Source: Mariannaea sp. PMI_226 (Eukaryota; Ascomycota; Sordariomycetes; Hypocreales; Nectriaceae). From it: 64,000 bases of DNA. Position 1 is the stretch's first letter, and every line of letters begins with the position of its first letter. Location: the NCBI GenBank assembly GCA_024336345.1, contig JANFOG010000001.1, positions 3,596,001 through 3,660,000 of the forward strand. The letters run 5' to 3'. Below are positions 48,434-61,505 of this stretch, piece after piece. Made by a program: the position numbers and the translations under genes. Below the pieces are notes generated by a model. The model did no database searches. It worked only from the letters and a program-made list of their open reading frames with translations, and had not been told where the DNA came from.

Positions 48434-51400
48434 AGCATTCGCTGTTATGATCATAACTTACCTAGGTGAATAAGGCGGGGGAGGGACGGGCCAGCATGTG
48501 GCAGACGCAGCAAGCCCATTGAAGAACAATAGAAAGCTTGCCAAGCATTGAATTGAAACTGAGGCAATTGAAGAGATTGGAAACGTCAGGAAAAGAAACC
48601 CGACATAGATGATGTGTACTGTGACTGTGACTGTGCAGTACCTGACTTGCATGCCTCGTACGGCATAGCCATAAGAGTCTTTTACTGTTCTGACATGTCG
48701 ATGGGCAACTAATGATGTTCTCTCACCCTTTCCACTTGGCTGAAAGCGGTTCAAGTCGAGGCTAATGCGTAAGCCATGTTGCTCTTTTAATGAGAGAGGG
48801 TGTGCGGGAAGAAGCTGCGTCGTTTCTGAAGTTTGTCTCGCCTTGGATTTTTCCTACCGTTGCGATTCATTGATGGTCAAAAATGCCAATAGTCGGGTAC
48901 TATGTCACACAGTCGGAGCCATACCTTAGTCAACCAAACCCCTCCCCCCCTTGCTTTTTTGGAATTTAGTTTCCTCTTCCTCCCGTTCTCAAATCAACCA
49001 AGTTCAATATTTTCTGCCAATCGTTGAAAGCCCTCTCCATACGGAGTACTACGTACGCAATGGAACTTACACCACCGCATTCAGCCCCGTCTGATAATTA
49101 TTAGCCAGCCACTCGCTCCGTACCCATGCCGAACTCAGGCCCTCGTTCTCGCCTGTCCAGCTGGTCAAACTTGGTATTCGTCTTATCCAATTCGTGTTAT
49201 TCGTGTCCCTCCTCGTACCCGTTATGTATCGCATCGCAGACCCACCAGCCCGGGAACCCAGCGTGTCCAGCAGCAACGCTATCGCGGAGCTCCCCTACAT
49301 TGGCTTCGCCGCCCCCCTCCGGGGAGTCAAGTTCTGCTTTGTATGTAGTTGTCAGGTGAAATGGTTCCAGAAATGACCATATTGTTACCCTTCTCCATGC
49401 GATCTCGTTTGTAATTCGTGATGGACCGCCGAGATCATCCCCCACCATCGAGAATGACATCTCCCACATGTCTCTTTGGCATCATCAGTGGCCACATGAT
49501 ACATCATAGTAGACGGTTGTGGAACCCGATGAGAAAGCAACGGTCTGAGGGGCAAACCGCCCTCCATTCCTTTCTCAATTCAATCCCAGATTTTCACATT
49601 GCATCATGTCTGACCGAGTCTCTCTCAGGGACTTTTCGGCCCCCCAATTGACCAATTTTTTTTTTTTTTTGTTTTTGTTTTTTGGCACGGATTCGTCTTC
49701 GTACTTGGTGCTATAGATACAGCCCCCCTTCATCCTTATGTCGGCTGGTACGAGCAGTAGGTATCTCAGCACTTCGTACAGTACCCGTATTCGCCTCGTT
49801 ATCGTATTCGGTACAGCTTCCTCTCTTCTCTTTTTCGTATAATATTTTTAAATTCGTCCATTCGCATCCCAAATGTCAGCCTCAACAACGTCAAGATAAT
49901 AGGGGAAATATTTCGCCAACAATTTTTCTCCTTCTCCTTGTTGCATTGTTCATTCTCGCATGTGCCGCACCACCACCCCTACCTTTTTTTTTTTTCCCTC
50001 CCATTGAGATCTCATCACGTCCGGCCTGGTTCCGCGCTCCTTTTACCGGCAAACGAGGGTCATGGATTGGATTGGATTGGCTTCCGTCGTCCGCTTCCAC
50101 GTATTCACGCTCCAGCCAGGAACCGTCCCACACCATCCCTCCCCGAGGCTCGACGTACCAAGTCGACCCCCATCTGCCGTCGGCATATTCCACCATTTTC
50201 ATTCTTAGTCTCTTCCATCCTCCATCTTCAGAGGCTTCGTGGATACATGGACCCATACTTTTTTCTTATCAGATGCCCCTCCATCCCACATCTTCGAACC
50301 GCCAAGTCTCTCAAATCCACCTAATGCCTTAGTCACCTTGAAACAACGCATCCATTGAAGTTTTCACAAATGCCTCGAACGTCAGAGAAGTAGGCATTAG
50401 CATTGAAATCATCCACCGAGCCTCTTTCATGGCTTGTGTCTTGACTCACGCATCCATTTTCCCGTCGTGCTCGACAGTCCTCAAACGCCCTCATCCCATC
50501 AGATAAGATGCTGGCGAACTCAAGAAGAGCATCTTGCTTCCAATCGTTTGGGCTCGGTCCACTCGCTACGTAGACATGTTTCATCTCTCTGAGCTTAATA
50601 CCCTCGTCATGTGTCTTGCCATTGCTTCCCCAAAATCCTACTCTCTTAGACTGTCCGAAATCGCTCTTTAAATTTTGTAGACCCTATTATTTCCTCTCCG
50701 TTGCTGTACTAGTCAAGGTGTTTCTAGGATGGTGCCACCACCGTCAGCCCTGGTATGTCCCTCAAAGACGCATCCTAGACGCATCCTTTCTCAGCATCAT
50801 CAACACATGGCACATTGACTACATAATTACATCCCACGTCCAGACCTGCTCGTGGGCCTTCTAACGCCCATCCAGCTAGTCCCCGACCCTCCGTCTCAGC
50901 CAACCCCCTCCAAGCTTCGTGCAAACTAGTTTGGGATCCATCACACCAAGATAATCAACGTGCAGCAGGGTGCATCTCAGGCACCACTAAAATGCCCTCT
51001 TGTTTCCCTTTTAGTTTACCTCGTCCCATCGACCGAGCCAAGGAGCTGGAGATGTTGTACGTAAGACCCTGCGTGTCCGGGTGTATCCAGCCCAAGCCTG
51101 TGATTTTCTGCATGGCCGCTGGCGGGTATTACTACTCTAGTACTGGTGGTCCGATGCCCTCTCAGCACGTCATTGTATTTCCTAGGGCTCGTTTCTACGT
51201 CGTCCCACCACGCATCATCGGTAGTCTCCATGTCTTGCTTAGTTGCACTCAGCAGACTGTCGAATATGCCTCTCAAGTCACTGCAGAACCCCTCTTGTAC
51301 CCTAACGTACCTCATTGTACCCTGAACGCCACCCACAAAAGACTACGCTACATTGAACTTTTACTTTAATTCTTGCACGAGGTTGATCTGATAAATATCT

Positions 51401-52563
51401 CATCATTCATCTGATAAGATCCTGCAAACGATCTAGTCGCATGTAGGTTAGGCCAGTCTGCTATTGTCCCGCTTAAACTGGGGGGGGGGAAACACAAATA
51501 TAAGAGGTATTATTTTCCCTTTGGTAATTTGCTGATATTATTCTGTCAGGGTTTGAATTGTTTCTTGTTCTGGACATGGTTTGGGCTTCCAGGACCGGAC
51601 CAAGTCGGGAGTTTGTCTTGTCCTCGCTCCACTCGCCTCCCCGCGAGATCGGGACGTAGGCACCCATTTCAACGTAGGTTATAGGACCGATTTCGAAGCT
51701 GATAGACTGAATCTGCTCTGAATACAACTAAATTGGACCGTTAGAGCCTTGTGACATGATCGGGCCTCAAAAATCGGACTGATGCTAGCTCCTACCCTAA
51801 ATCCATCACTTGAAAATCTACACGTATTCTCAACAAGACCTCTTAATATGTACATGTCTCTGACTTCTGTTTATAATCTCTCTACCACTTGAGTCAAATA
51901 AGAATGCAGAAGGTGAGACTGGCGGGCGTACCCAACTAGGATTAAGATGTAGGAGCAGCGGGATGACCGACCGGAATAGAGTACGAGGGGATAATCAAGC
52001 TTTTCAGATTAATGTTGAAATAGAAGCTTCCTTTGAATAAGTAATTATATTCATGATTGACTGAAGCTTGGATTGACGCTCAAGTCACAGATCAGACAAG
52101 CTCACGGCAGAGAATCACCAGGACCGATGTAAAACGCAGCAAGTCTCCGAGAATGTAGGACTTGCTAAACTGCTCACATATCTTCATATCTTGGGAAATT
52201 CCTTTTAATTAGTGACTATGTGAATAAAATCTAGGGTGCGATGAGACATGCCAAATGACGACTCTAGAAGTCCGGTTCGAGTATGTATTGAGAGCACAAA
52301 AGCATCACAGGATGTTCAATAATATTATGATTTTATTTGCAGGCTACTTTATGTTCATTGTAGAAAGAATTTATCCCTAACAATTGCCAAACAGATGTGC
52401 CCATTCCTTTGAGAAGTGTGCTACCCATAGTCTTCGAGGAAATTCAATTTGGTGTTTTGATATATGTAATAACATGCTATGTGAAATGCTGCCTGACACG
52501 CCGGATCTTTTTTTGTAATGCGCTATTCGTGATTCAATGTAATGTAATGTCGTCAAGTCGTAC

Positions 52564-54630
52564 TTATGAAGTGGTCTCGGGGGTGTCATATCCCGAATCA
52601 GAGCTGCTTTTCTGTGGCTTCTCTACAGTCAGCAGATCCTTGGACTCCTCAGTCGTCTTCTCCTTTTCCTCGGAGGCTTCCTCACTCTTCTCAGAATCCT
52701 TCTCCGTATCCTTCTTCTCCTTGTCAGCGTTCGGAGCGTCATCACTATCCTTCTTGTCCTTTGCATCATCTTTTGTCGTCTTCTGATCGGACTCAGGCTC
52801 CGACTCAGAGTCAGAGTCAGAATCAGAACCAGAGTCGGAAACATCATTTTCACCCTTGTTCTTACGCTTCGCTGCCTTCTTGGCCTTCTTGCGGGCCTTT
52901 GCCCTCTCCTCCTTTCGCTTCTTCTTAGCCTCCTCCTTCTTCAGCTTCTCTTCCTCCTTGCGGAGTTTCTCAGCATCCTCGATCTCCTTCTTCTTCTTCT
53001 CCTTGCGAGTCTCCACAATCCAATCGCTGGTAACTTCAATGACCTTCTCGGGGTTGTGCTTGTGCTTCAGAAGAAGACCCTGAATTTCAGCAGGGCTGAA
53101 CTCGTGTTCAGGAATCTTGGCTGCGAACTCTGTGGCCAGGCGGTTAACTCGTTCCAGGGTTTCCGCCCGGGCCTTGGCAATGAGGTCTTCCTCCTTCTTT
53201 GCCTCTTCCTCATCAACGAGGCCAGTCGCCTTTCGAGTAAGCCCAGGAAGGCTCTTGACACGCTCGCCATCATAGGGGGCATAGATGGCACGGAAGATGG
53301 AAGAGGTCATGTCAGCGTCGGCAAGGCCAAACTTGACGATCATATCCACGCGGCCAGGTCGGATGAGGGCCTTATCGAGCTTCTCAAGATGGTTCGTGGT
53401 CATGATAAGAACTCGACCCTCCTGGGAGGCAACACCGTCAAGGATGTTAAGAAGACCTGAGAGAGAAAGTCGTCCGGGCAACTGAACCGCAGGAACGCCG
53501 GCCCTTGAAGGAGGGGCCTGAACCGGAGCTGGGGATTGCTCATCTCCCTTGCCATCCTCACGAGTGTGGGTAAGACCTGCGCTATCGATATCCTCGAGGA
53601 GAACAACGCAACGCCGGGGGAGCTCAGCAAAAAGTGAAGACAGGTTCTCTTCGTTGGCCATGATAGAGCTCAGGCTGACCATATAGATTCTCATTCGGAA
53701 GAAACCAGCCAGTGCAAGACTCAGAGAACTCTTGCCAGTACCGGGAGGTCCATACAGGAGGTAGCCACGTCGGTAGGGGATACCACGGTTGGAGTACCAA
53801 CGGCGAGTGGCGGGGTTAAGGTAGTCGGTAACGTCGTCAATAAGATCCTTCTTGACCTTCTCATTGAGGATGACGGTGGAGAGGGGACGGCTGGCTCGGG
53901 TCATGCAACGCTGCCAGGAGGGCTCGCCACCAGTGTTGCTGGCCGCGCCGCGGTAAATGAGTGTCTTGCTCTCATCCTTCTTCATATACTCCCCACGCGC
54001 AGAGACAAGCAGCTCCTTGAGGATGCGGGGGTTTCGACCGAAGCAGGAGATAGAGATCTCCTCACGCTCGCTGACCGCCATGAAAGCCGACTGTTCGCGG
54101 TTCTCATGACGTTCAAAGAAGAGCAGGTGACCGTTGTACCAGAAGAAGTGAGTGCCAAAGGACGGAGTGTACTGAAGAGGCTTCTTGCGGGGAGAAAGGC
54201 CGTCACCTTCGCCATCATACTCATCGTCATCATCATCCCTGTAGCGCCAGAGGAACCAAGAGCGGGAGTTGATGTTGGTGTTGACAATAAAGCGGCGAGA
54301 GCCCTGGGCAAAGCGCTGGGAGGCCACCCAAGACATAATGATGTTGTAGATCTCGTCATCGGTTCGAATACGAACGACAGACATCATATGCTTCTCAACG
54401 ATGCCCCAGACATAGTCACTCATGTAGGTCCATGCGAAAGTGAGACCAGATATGACCATAAGCAGAGGGATGTAGAGGTTGAGATCAATTCCAAGGTAGG
54501 CTTGAATAGCGGAAGAGAAGACAGAGAAGCCGGGTATTAGGAAATCGAGAATGGCGAACTGGGATGGAGGAAAAGGATTATTAGGAGCGGGAAGGTTACC
54601 CCCAAACGTTGTAGCGTTAGAAGCCTCCAT
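52564..54630 (-). CDS. BCS1-like AAA ATPase with long charged C-terminal tail
   Basis: A single exon; the start at 54630 (MEASNATTFGG) gives 688 aa, while in-frame ATGs at 54678 and 54762 would add 16 or 44 residues. A membrane segment at about residues 52-70 (LYIPLLMVISGLTFAWTYM) precedes a BCS1 N-terminal domain (FWYNGHLLFFER, about 163-174). The AAA module has Walker A YGPPGTGKSS (about 293-302), Walker B CVVLLEDIDSAG (about 341-352), the sensor MTTNHLEKLDKALI and the RPGRVD arginine-finger element. The last 150 or so residues are an extreme Lys/Glu then Asp/Ser-rich tail. Yeast Bcs1 moves the folded Rieske protein across the inner mitochondrial membrane. Filamentous fungi have several paralogues of unknown role, and this tailed form is probably one of those rather than true Bcs1. 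Confidence 0.9.
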   Translation of the reverse strand: MEASNATTFGGNLPAPNNPFPPSQFAILDFLIPGFSVFSSAIQAYLGIDLNLYIPLLMVISGLTFAWTYMSDYVWGIVEKHMMSVVRIRTDDEIYNIIMSWVASQRFAQGSRRFIVNTNINSRSWFLWRYRDDDDDEYDGEGDGLSPRKKPLQYTPSFGTHFFWYNGHLLFFERHENREQSAFMAVSEREEISISCFGRNPRILKELLVSARGEYMKKDESKTLIYRGAASNTGGEPSWQRCMTRASRPLSTVILNEKVKKDLIDDVTDYLNPATRRWYSNRGIPYRRGYLLYGPPGTGKSSLSLALAGFFRMRIYMVSLSSIMANEENLSSLFAELPRRCVVLLEDIDSAGLTHTREDGKGDEQSPAPVQAPPSRAGVPAVQLPGRLSLSGLLNILDGVASQEGRVLIMTTNHLEKLDKALIRPGRVDMIVKFGLADADMTSSIFRAIYAPYDGERVKSLPGLTRKATGLVDEEEAKKEEDLIAKARAETLERVNRLATEFAAKIPEHEFSPAEIQGLLLKHKHNPEKVIEVTSDWIVETRKEKKKKEIEDAEKLRKEEEKLKKEEAKKKRKEERAKARKKAKKAAKRKNKGENDVSDSGSDSDSDSESEPESDQKTTKDDAKDKKDSDDAPNADKEKKDTEKDSEKSEEASEEKEKTTEESKDLLTVEKPQKSSSDSGYDTPETTS

Positions 54631-55918
54631 GCTGATGGTATTTGAATTTGTTGATAGGAAGCTCAAAAGACCAATCATAGGTGAAAATGGGATGGGAACG
54701 GTTATGATGTGGGTTTCGATGCAACTATATAGAAGGGCCAAATGAAGCCCAGCCTGGGTCAATGGGCAGGGGAAAAGGAAAAAAAAGAGCCAGGAATGAC
54801 TGGCAGATATTGCGAGTGTAAAGAGGAGAGATTAAAAAAAAAAGATGATGATGAGGAGAGAGGATTTATATATCTTACTCTGATGCGCCAGGTTTACGTG
54901 AGCGTGCATGTTTGGGAATTCGGGAATGGGCACTATACTTCCTCATGCGACGTGGTGGAGAGGCCTCTACTAGCTCTACTAGCCCTACAAGGCACAGCTT
55001 AAGGCGACAACCGGGGGTTGAGACTGATTGCGGACTGACTCACGGGTGGAATACGGCAGCGAACAGATGGTTCGCTCCGCGCTGGGCGGAAGCGCATTGG
55101 ATAGTCTGAGTCTTGGAATGTGGCCGAGGGTGGGTGAGGGAGATGGAGCAAATCAGGCATCAGCTGCAAGTTTTTTGAGGGACCCCAGCGACGAAACCTG
55201 GTCCAGGCAGCCAGCCTTCCCCAGAAACACGACAGGAAGTAGGAATTATTATTCCTATTATTCCTACTCGCCAATCCGAGACGCATCTGACCTGTTTGCC
55301 TGCGTGTGACATTTTTGCCTCGCGGATTTTTTGCGGTTTGGAAACCTTGGTCTCGTCTCACGGACCTCCCGCTGCAGATGCCCGTACAGCTGCCAAATCA
55401 GCAACCTAGCCTTACTGCAGAATTCCATGCATGCTGCTGAGAGGGCGCCCATGGCGTCCAAGCCGCTCACCCTGGCCACTGATATTAAGTTTTTGTGTCG
55501 CCATTGGGTTAGGTGTGCTATAAGCTGTACTATTAAGGTGTCCTGCTTTTGGGTTATGGGGGGGGAAGGGTGCATCAACGGCGGCCTCATTTCTAAATGC
55601 ATTTGCACAGTTGGCGCATCATGGTTGTTTGTCTAGCTTGGAACTATTGAAGTCTCCCGAACGAACGACGCAATTCATTGTTTAATTTTACAGGAATCAA
55701 CGCCTCGTGTTGCCTCATGTACAAGTTTGCCTCGTTACTCCCACGGTTCGCCAAGCAAGGATTAGAATTAGACCACTTCTCTCGATGAGCTATCATCAAG
55801 AAAGAAAAAAATCTTCACGTACCCTTCTGTCGCGCGATCAATTGCGTTCCCAGAAGTTCCCCGTCATATCTTGCTGCCGGATGACATCACAATTGTCAGA
55901 TGTGCCGAATGGCTTCCC

Positions 55919-55953
55919 GATGTCGATGTCGATGTTGATGTTGGTGTCGATGG
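55919..55953. repeat. Hexanucleotide repeat GATGTC/GATGTT
   Basis: About five imperfect 6-bp units in non-coding DNA form a minor microsatellite. Confidence 0.8.
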
Positions 55954-56843
55954 TTGTGCCACCCGCTCCTGGTCGAACGGGGACCCTGAGGCTGAGTAAA
56001 GGACTAAGCCACGCCGGCAAGCCATCCCTCCCTTTCCGTTTGCCGTGAGAGTCACAGGCCTAGTGTCTCGAAGTGTGTTGAAGGGAGGATGTCTGCCAAT
56101 GAGGGGAGCGAGATTAGCTCAGGGCTTTTTGGCGGGCGAAATACCTCATGGCAGGCTACTTCACGACGCAAAAGCTGCTACGCAAAAGCCCCTCGCCCAC
56201 ATATTACCGGGAGGGTGACTGGGTATGCCGAGTGCTGTACCTGTACCTCGCTAGTATGCACGGGCTTCCTTCATATGTAGGTAGCCTGTTGTACTGCTGC
56301 ACTGCTGTATTGCTGTATTGCTGCACGATGGAGCCAGTCTCCTCCACACATTGGTCTCGAATGGGTACTTTTGCTTGATACAGATTACTGGCATTCTGAT
56401 TACTGATTGTTCTCACCCCCCCGCCAAGAATAGACCTAGACATCGAATTACTTGCCTAATTCGAAATGGATTTTCTGGGAGTAATGGGAAAAGGCGGAAA
56501 TTTCTTCACCTCACACCACATCAGGAACGGATATGCATTCAGATCTTATATATGCACAGCATGTGCACGGTGAGTCCGTATCTTGCAACTGGATAAACAG
56601 TGAAGTTTCCACGAGATATTTCCTAAAAAGAGCTTCCAATAATTCTTCAAGGTGCTTCGCAGCTGATGTATATTGAATGACCCCTCCTGGTGCTGTCCCT
56701 TATTGTCACAGGGCATTTTGGCGGGGTCAGTACACTCCACTGCAACCCCCAATCGCGATTGTATGTATTGGATCTGATACTGTCCACAGCCCTTGTTTTA
56801 TTTGCATGATAACTAGTAGTGGGACTCCTGTTGAAGAAGGGTA

Positions 56844-56862
56844 AGAGAGAGAGAGAGAGAGG
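56844..56862. repeat. (GA)n dinucleotide repeat
   Basis: About nine GA units followed by GGAGGAGG. It is a simple microsatellite. Confidence 0.85.
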
Positions 56863-57519
56863 AGGAGGGAAAGGATGGTAGTACGAAAAGGGGGTTTGAA
56901 GTAGATGGCCCGTCACTTGTTGAAAGCAAACCATATGGCTTGCTCTTTGTTTGTCCATAACAGAAGAGCATGCCCTAATAACGCGTGGTGTTGAATTGAT
57001 GCTGATGTTCTTGTGTCTTACGTACATCTTACGCTTCACTGCCCGACTTGATACCTACGAGATACTAATCTTCAACATATGATCAAGACCTAGTTCACAG
57101 TAGAGACGAAAACTTCCAGTTGTCGTGCTAGATCAAAGGACGTGAATCTACCAGATTCCATCAAGTGACGCTTTCCATGCTCTTTATTTGGGGGTTACTG
57201 GGCTGGCGAGCGGCCCCCCTTTATCCAATGACTGGCTGGTAAAGGGCTGTCACCACCTGTCTACCTGATGTAAACGGCTGGATACAACAGAGAGAAGCAG
57301 ATAGAAACTTGTGATTTGGTTCCCTAACCTTCTAATGTTTTGCATCCTCTTTGTTTTTCAAACATCTCACAAACTCACCCCCCCTCCTCCAGCTTCTTTC
57401 CCCCGTTTCACCATCAATCTCTCACTTAACTCGACAATAACAAACTGAAATAGCTTCAACACAAACACGACATCTTGCGGGTCTGGTGACTCTGCTTGCT
57501 AAAGCCAACAACCATCGCC

Positions 57520-60500
57520 ATGGATCACGGAGACAATCTCTGCGTTTTCTGCGGCGTGGTCCTGGCCAAAAATCCTAACGCCACATTCAACCACCAGTTA
57601 AATTGGCAGACCGAAGTTCGTGCATGTATGTTTTATCTCATGTAGAGCCCCGAGGGGCGGCAGAAACTGGACATGAACTGATCAACGTCTACCTTTTCAG
57701 TGATATCTAAGTCGGGACGGGGCAACCCCATCCTCACTGGTGTCGGATTCTTCTTTGGAAATGTACTCTGGGTGCCTCCAAACCCATACACGTGCTATAC
57801 CAATCCAGAATCCCTCGCCTCCTTCAGCCCGTGGTTTGGGTCTGGGACGTACTGGGCATTCCCTTTTCACAATGAATGTTGGGGGATTCTAGTGGCCAAG
57901 CTCGCAGCTTCTGACTATGCCGGAGTCCTTGAGCCCCATGATCAGCTTGAGTGGAATCCTCCAGCCACGCTTGTCAAGCATCTCTTCGACTTGCTCTACT
58001 GTCTCCCCTGGGAGCGCCGTATCGGCTCTCCTTTCAACCACAACTTTGGCGGGGCGACAAAGTTCCGCACCAGAGACTTCTTTGAGGCTCCCTCGAACTT
58101 CCCAATGGACTGGGACTTCTTGCTCTCTCGGCCAGATCTCACCTTGGTACGTTTGCTGAGGGCTCCTCCAGCTATTCGCCATCGCTTTGGCCTGCAGCCC
58201 ACTATGCGTATCAACCCCACCGATTGCTTCTCCAACTTTCCAAAGGAGATCAGAGACCTCATCCTGGGCCACCTTGAGATTGAGGACGTATGCACTGCTC
58301 GTCTTGCATCTCGGGCCATTGCATACAACCATCACCCTGCCCACCTCCCTCGATCATACTGGGCCCAGCGCTTCTGGCCCAATAATGAGATGGGCTTCTT
58401 CGGTGTTAGGCCAGACCTTCACGATTTGCCGCCTCTTTATTTTGACCTCCGTCGGGCTCTAAAGGACATCACCATTGCGGGAAATCTTCGAAACCGCCAC
58501 CGTGTGTGGCTCGTTCTTGATGATCTATTCAAGACCCTTCTTCCTCTTCTCTATCACCCAGTCGACCTCAGTGGCCCATCTACCCAGAAGATCGAATTAT
58601 TTGGAGAGCAGTACATTGCCGGCGACAGAGCCCAGGCTCTCATCCGGAAGGATGAGAGTGAGAACCTCATCCACGAAGGCGGGTGTGTTTTCGCTTGTGA
58701 GACCCTCATCTTTTCCCTAAACGATAGCCAAGTTGCGAAATCCCGGGTGTCTGTCTCATTCATCACATACAACTGCATTCGATACATTTGCGGTATGAAA
58801 GTTACAACTGATACTGGCACTTCTGAGATATCTCGAGCTGGTATCAACTTTTCTTCGACAGAAGAAATCATCTACACAGGCTCATTCGAGAACCTTGTGG
58901 GTGTCCGGGCTGTTTTCTCGCCTTATGGACTTATAGGCCTTCAGTTCTTAACCTATGGTCCTAATGGCAATATCTCTGTAGGAGTTGGTTTTAACAATGA
59001 TTTACCACAAGGAGTTGGCCTTGTCACCCTCACGCCAAAGGATGAATTTCAAATCTCTGGACTCCGCTTTTGGCTGGACGTAAGTACAAATTCAACTTCA
59101 ACTGCAACTAGCTCACTGATCTAACATATGGGTAGGCTTGCAAAGTTGTCTCCATCCAGCTCCTGGAGTCCCTTATGACAGATGCGGAACCAAACACAAC
59201 GCAAGAAGATGAAATGGCACTCACACGTAGCCTCTGGTATCCTGTCGAACCATCTCCGCACGACTATATATGCTACCTTCAATCCACTTCTACAATGCCA
59301 CAAGGCTTCGGTTTCCGTTCAGCGTATCTGCTGAATATGCACTTCGGACGGCAGGATGGTTCCTACTTGGGTCTATTGACTCGCATCGTAGCTCGCTACG
59401 GCGGCCATTGCCAGTCTCTTCGAGGTTTTACCTTCTTCTATGCCAATGGCACAGAGACATGCTATGGTGAAAGCCATGCAGCATACGGATCTACTTCCTT
59501 GCGATGTGTTGAGAGATCCTATGCTATGGATGGGGTCAATGGGGAGAGAATCATTCATGCGTCAGTTGATAGCAAACAGATTCACAGAAGTGATGATGCT
59601 GCCCCAGGAGAAGATCCGGGTAGTCGTCGAGTTCTTAAGGTACGGGAAAATATTTCTTGTTGAAACCTCCTTTTTCGATACAGCTTGTTCTTGACGCAGC
59701 CAACTGACTTCACTCTTAGTTGATTACCAACTTTGGAAGACTGTTGGAATTCGAGGACTATGTTGATCACGTTGTGGTCCCTCCTGGATATACTGGTTTA
59801 GTTTCACCATTATCTCCGGCTCTCGCTGACGGAAAACCTTGCAAGCTCTCGTTCACTATGGATTCCCTCTCCAGGCTAGCTTCTTCTTCTCCCCAACTCT
59901 GCCCAAAAATTACCGCCTCGCCAGTCAATGGCTTTATCACTGGGTTGGTGGCCAGAGTACAGGTAAGTCTCAGTGTTCAAGGGTGAAAAGCTATCCCGAG
60001 TCTCTAACCTTTTTTTCTTTTTTATTCTTCTCAGCAAGCGACCGGGTGTCTTCAAGGTCTCGGTATATGTCAATCTACTGCGATTCGACACCCATTGGTG
60101 CGAATCCACGATACAGTCAGGCCCCTTATTATGCTGCCTCCAAACCCACCACGCTGCCAAGCGTTCTTCGACCGCATCCGCCTCTAGCAAAGTGGGAAGC
60201 GAATTGGTGTTACAACTGGAGTGAAATTGACAAATGTCAAACGCTTGCGCATCTCAAGGGGCGTCCGAGACCATACCCGTCAGGAGGTCTATATCTCTGG
60301 CATCTGCTTTGAATTCTGGGACACACACATTCCCGTGTACGTTGGCCAGTGGCTTGATGAAGCTGCGGTCTTCGAAATCCCCAAAGATTCTCGAATCACA
60401 CATTTGGACATTTGGCAACATATCATCACCGTTGGAAACGAATCGGCGAAAGGTATTAGATACATTGCCGGCATCAGTCTGCAAGCAACCAAGATCCCCG

Positions 60501-61505
60501 GGCGTTATAATTTTTGCTTGATGGATAAATCGACATTATCCGCGTGCATGTACTCAGAAAACGAGTATGAGCAACTAGTATGTCTCCCATCATTGAAGCC
60601 CTGATTTACAAGCTCACCATACTAACCAACATGCAGTCCGAACTCGCCTGGATATTCGGTCAAAAGTACGATTATGTCCATGTTTTGAGCGAACCAGCCC
60701 AATTTACCAAGCCTCTTATCTTTTCAAATCCCGAACCAAAGACACGAGAATCCCAAATCATTTCCCACGCCGCATTCAAGTTACTCTGCACCAAGAAGGA
60801 TGACCATGGCAACATCCACCCAATAAAGAGAATCGATGTTTTCTTTGACCGCCAGAATAGTGGTCTTCCCACTGGGATAGGCTTCTTCTACGGGCGCAGA
60901 CGCAATAACTATGCATTGGCTGGATATAAAAGCAGAGTTAAGGTACCGATCAACCTGAGTGGTGATGAACGCCTCAGCCACGTGCAGTTTGTCCCCATCG
61001 CCAATATTTGGAATCCCATAGTGCTCTATGTAAGTACCTTTTCCTTCTTAGTTCACAGCAGTTTGATCGGGGTTGGCAAGAAAAAGTTATTGACGCTTTG
61101 CAGTTCTGGACCCAAGACGGGGGAGCGTATTTAGTGCCACGATATGGTGAAGCAATCCGGTTCCTCGACCCTCCAGGACCGCCAGAAGAGTACACACAGA
61201 CTGTCAGATTCAATGAGAATTATATCGAAGAGCATGGTATCAGCCATGAGGCACCCTGCGTGGGTCTATGGGTTTACGTGGACACACTTCCCGCTATGCG
61301 CAACACGATTGCCATCATTGGATCCGTACACGTCAGAGAAGGCCTGGCAGGTCCCTTGGTTTTGAACCCTGGGACAGGCAACAAGCCAAACGATTCCTCA
61401 GATGAATGCTTACGCGATGGTTGTATCGTCGAAGGATCTGGTGGTCCTGCAAGCCGTGAGCCCAAAGCGAACGAGCCCGAGAACCCCAACTCGTGCCAGG
61501 ATTAG
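57520..61505 (+). CDS. Very large F-box protein with repeated sugar-binding-like modules; possible in-frame stop
   Basis: Exons are inferred at 57520-57625, 57701-59079, 59136-59639, 59720-59962, 60035-60577, 60637-61029 and 61104-61505, all in phase; the total is about 1190 codons. The N-terminus carries a CVFCG motif. An F-box lies at about residues 208-245 (DCFSNFPKEIRDLILGHLEI), suggesting a substrate adaptor of an SCF ubiquitin ligase. The long remainder contains repeated Gly/Tyr-rich beta segments (GIRYIAGISLQ, YNCIRYICGMKV, GIGFFYGRRR). These recall large fungal F-box proteins of uncharacterised domain content. In exon 5 a TAG lies in frame at 60185-60187. Either an extra 90-nt intron (60098-60187, GTGCGA to CTAG, no clear branch point) removes it, giving about 1159 aa, or the gene carries a nonsense mutation. 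Target proteins are unknown. Confidence 0.75.

Larger units (their letters stand above)
47461..52563. other. Large gene-poor block
   Basis: About 5.1 kb have no recognisable gene on either strand. It holds a TAG/TGG trinucleotide tract (48313-48355), a cluster of palindromes around 48395-48433, and poly-T runs near 49656-49670 and 49987-49998. A 10-base G run lies near 51480. The stretch from 49000 to 50300 is pyrimidine-rich with broken frames and could be a transcribed non-coding region or a promoter, but no gene is paired with it. Confidence 0.5.
54631..57519. other. Divergent intergenic region with several microsatellites
   Basis: About 2.9 kb lie between divergent genes, so both promoters are here. 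No coding frame is convincing. Simple repeats at 55919-55953 (GATGTC/GATGTT), 56291-56325 (CTGCACTGCTGTATTG-like) and 56844-56862 (GA) are visible. The 150 bases before 57520 are CT/CA-rich, as expected of a leader. Confidence 0.55.

Noticed and set aside
60062..60187. An alternative intron from GTATAT at 60063 to the TAG in the F-box gene
   Set aside because: Joining these sites shifts the frame away from the clearly coding downstream sequence.
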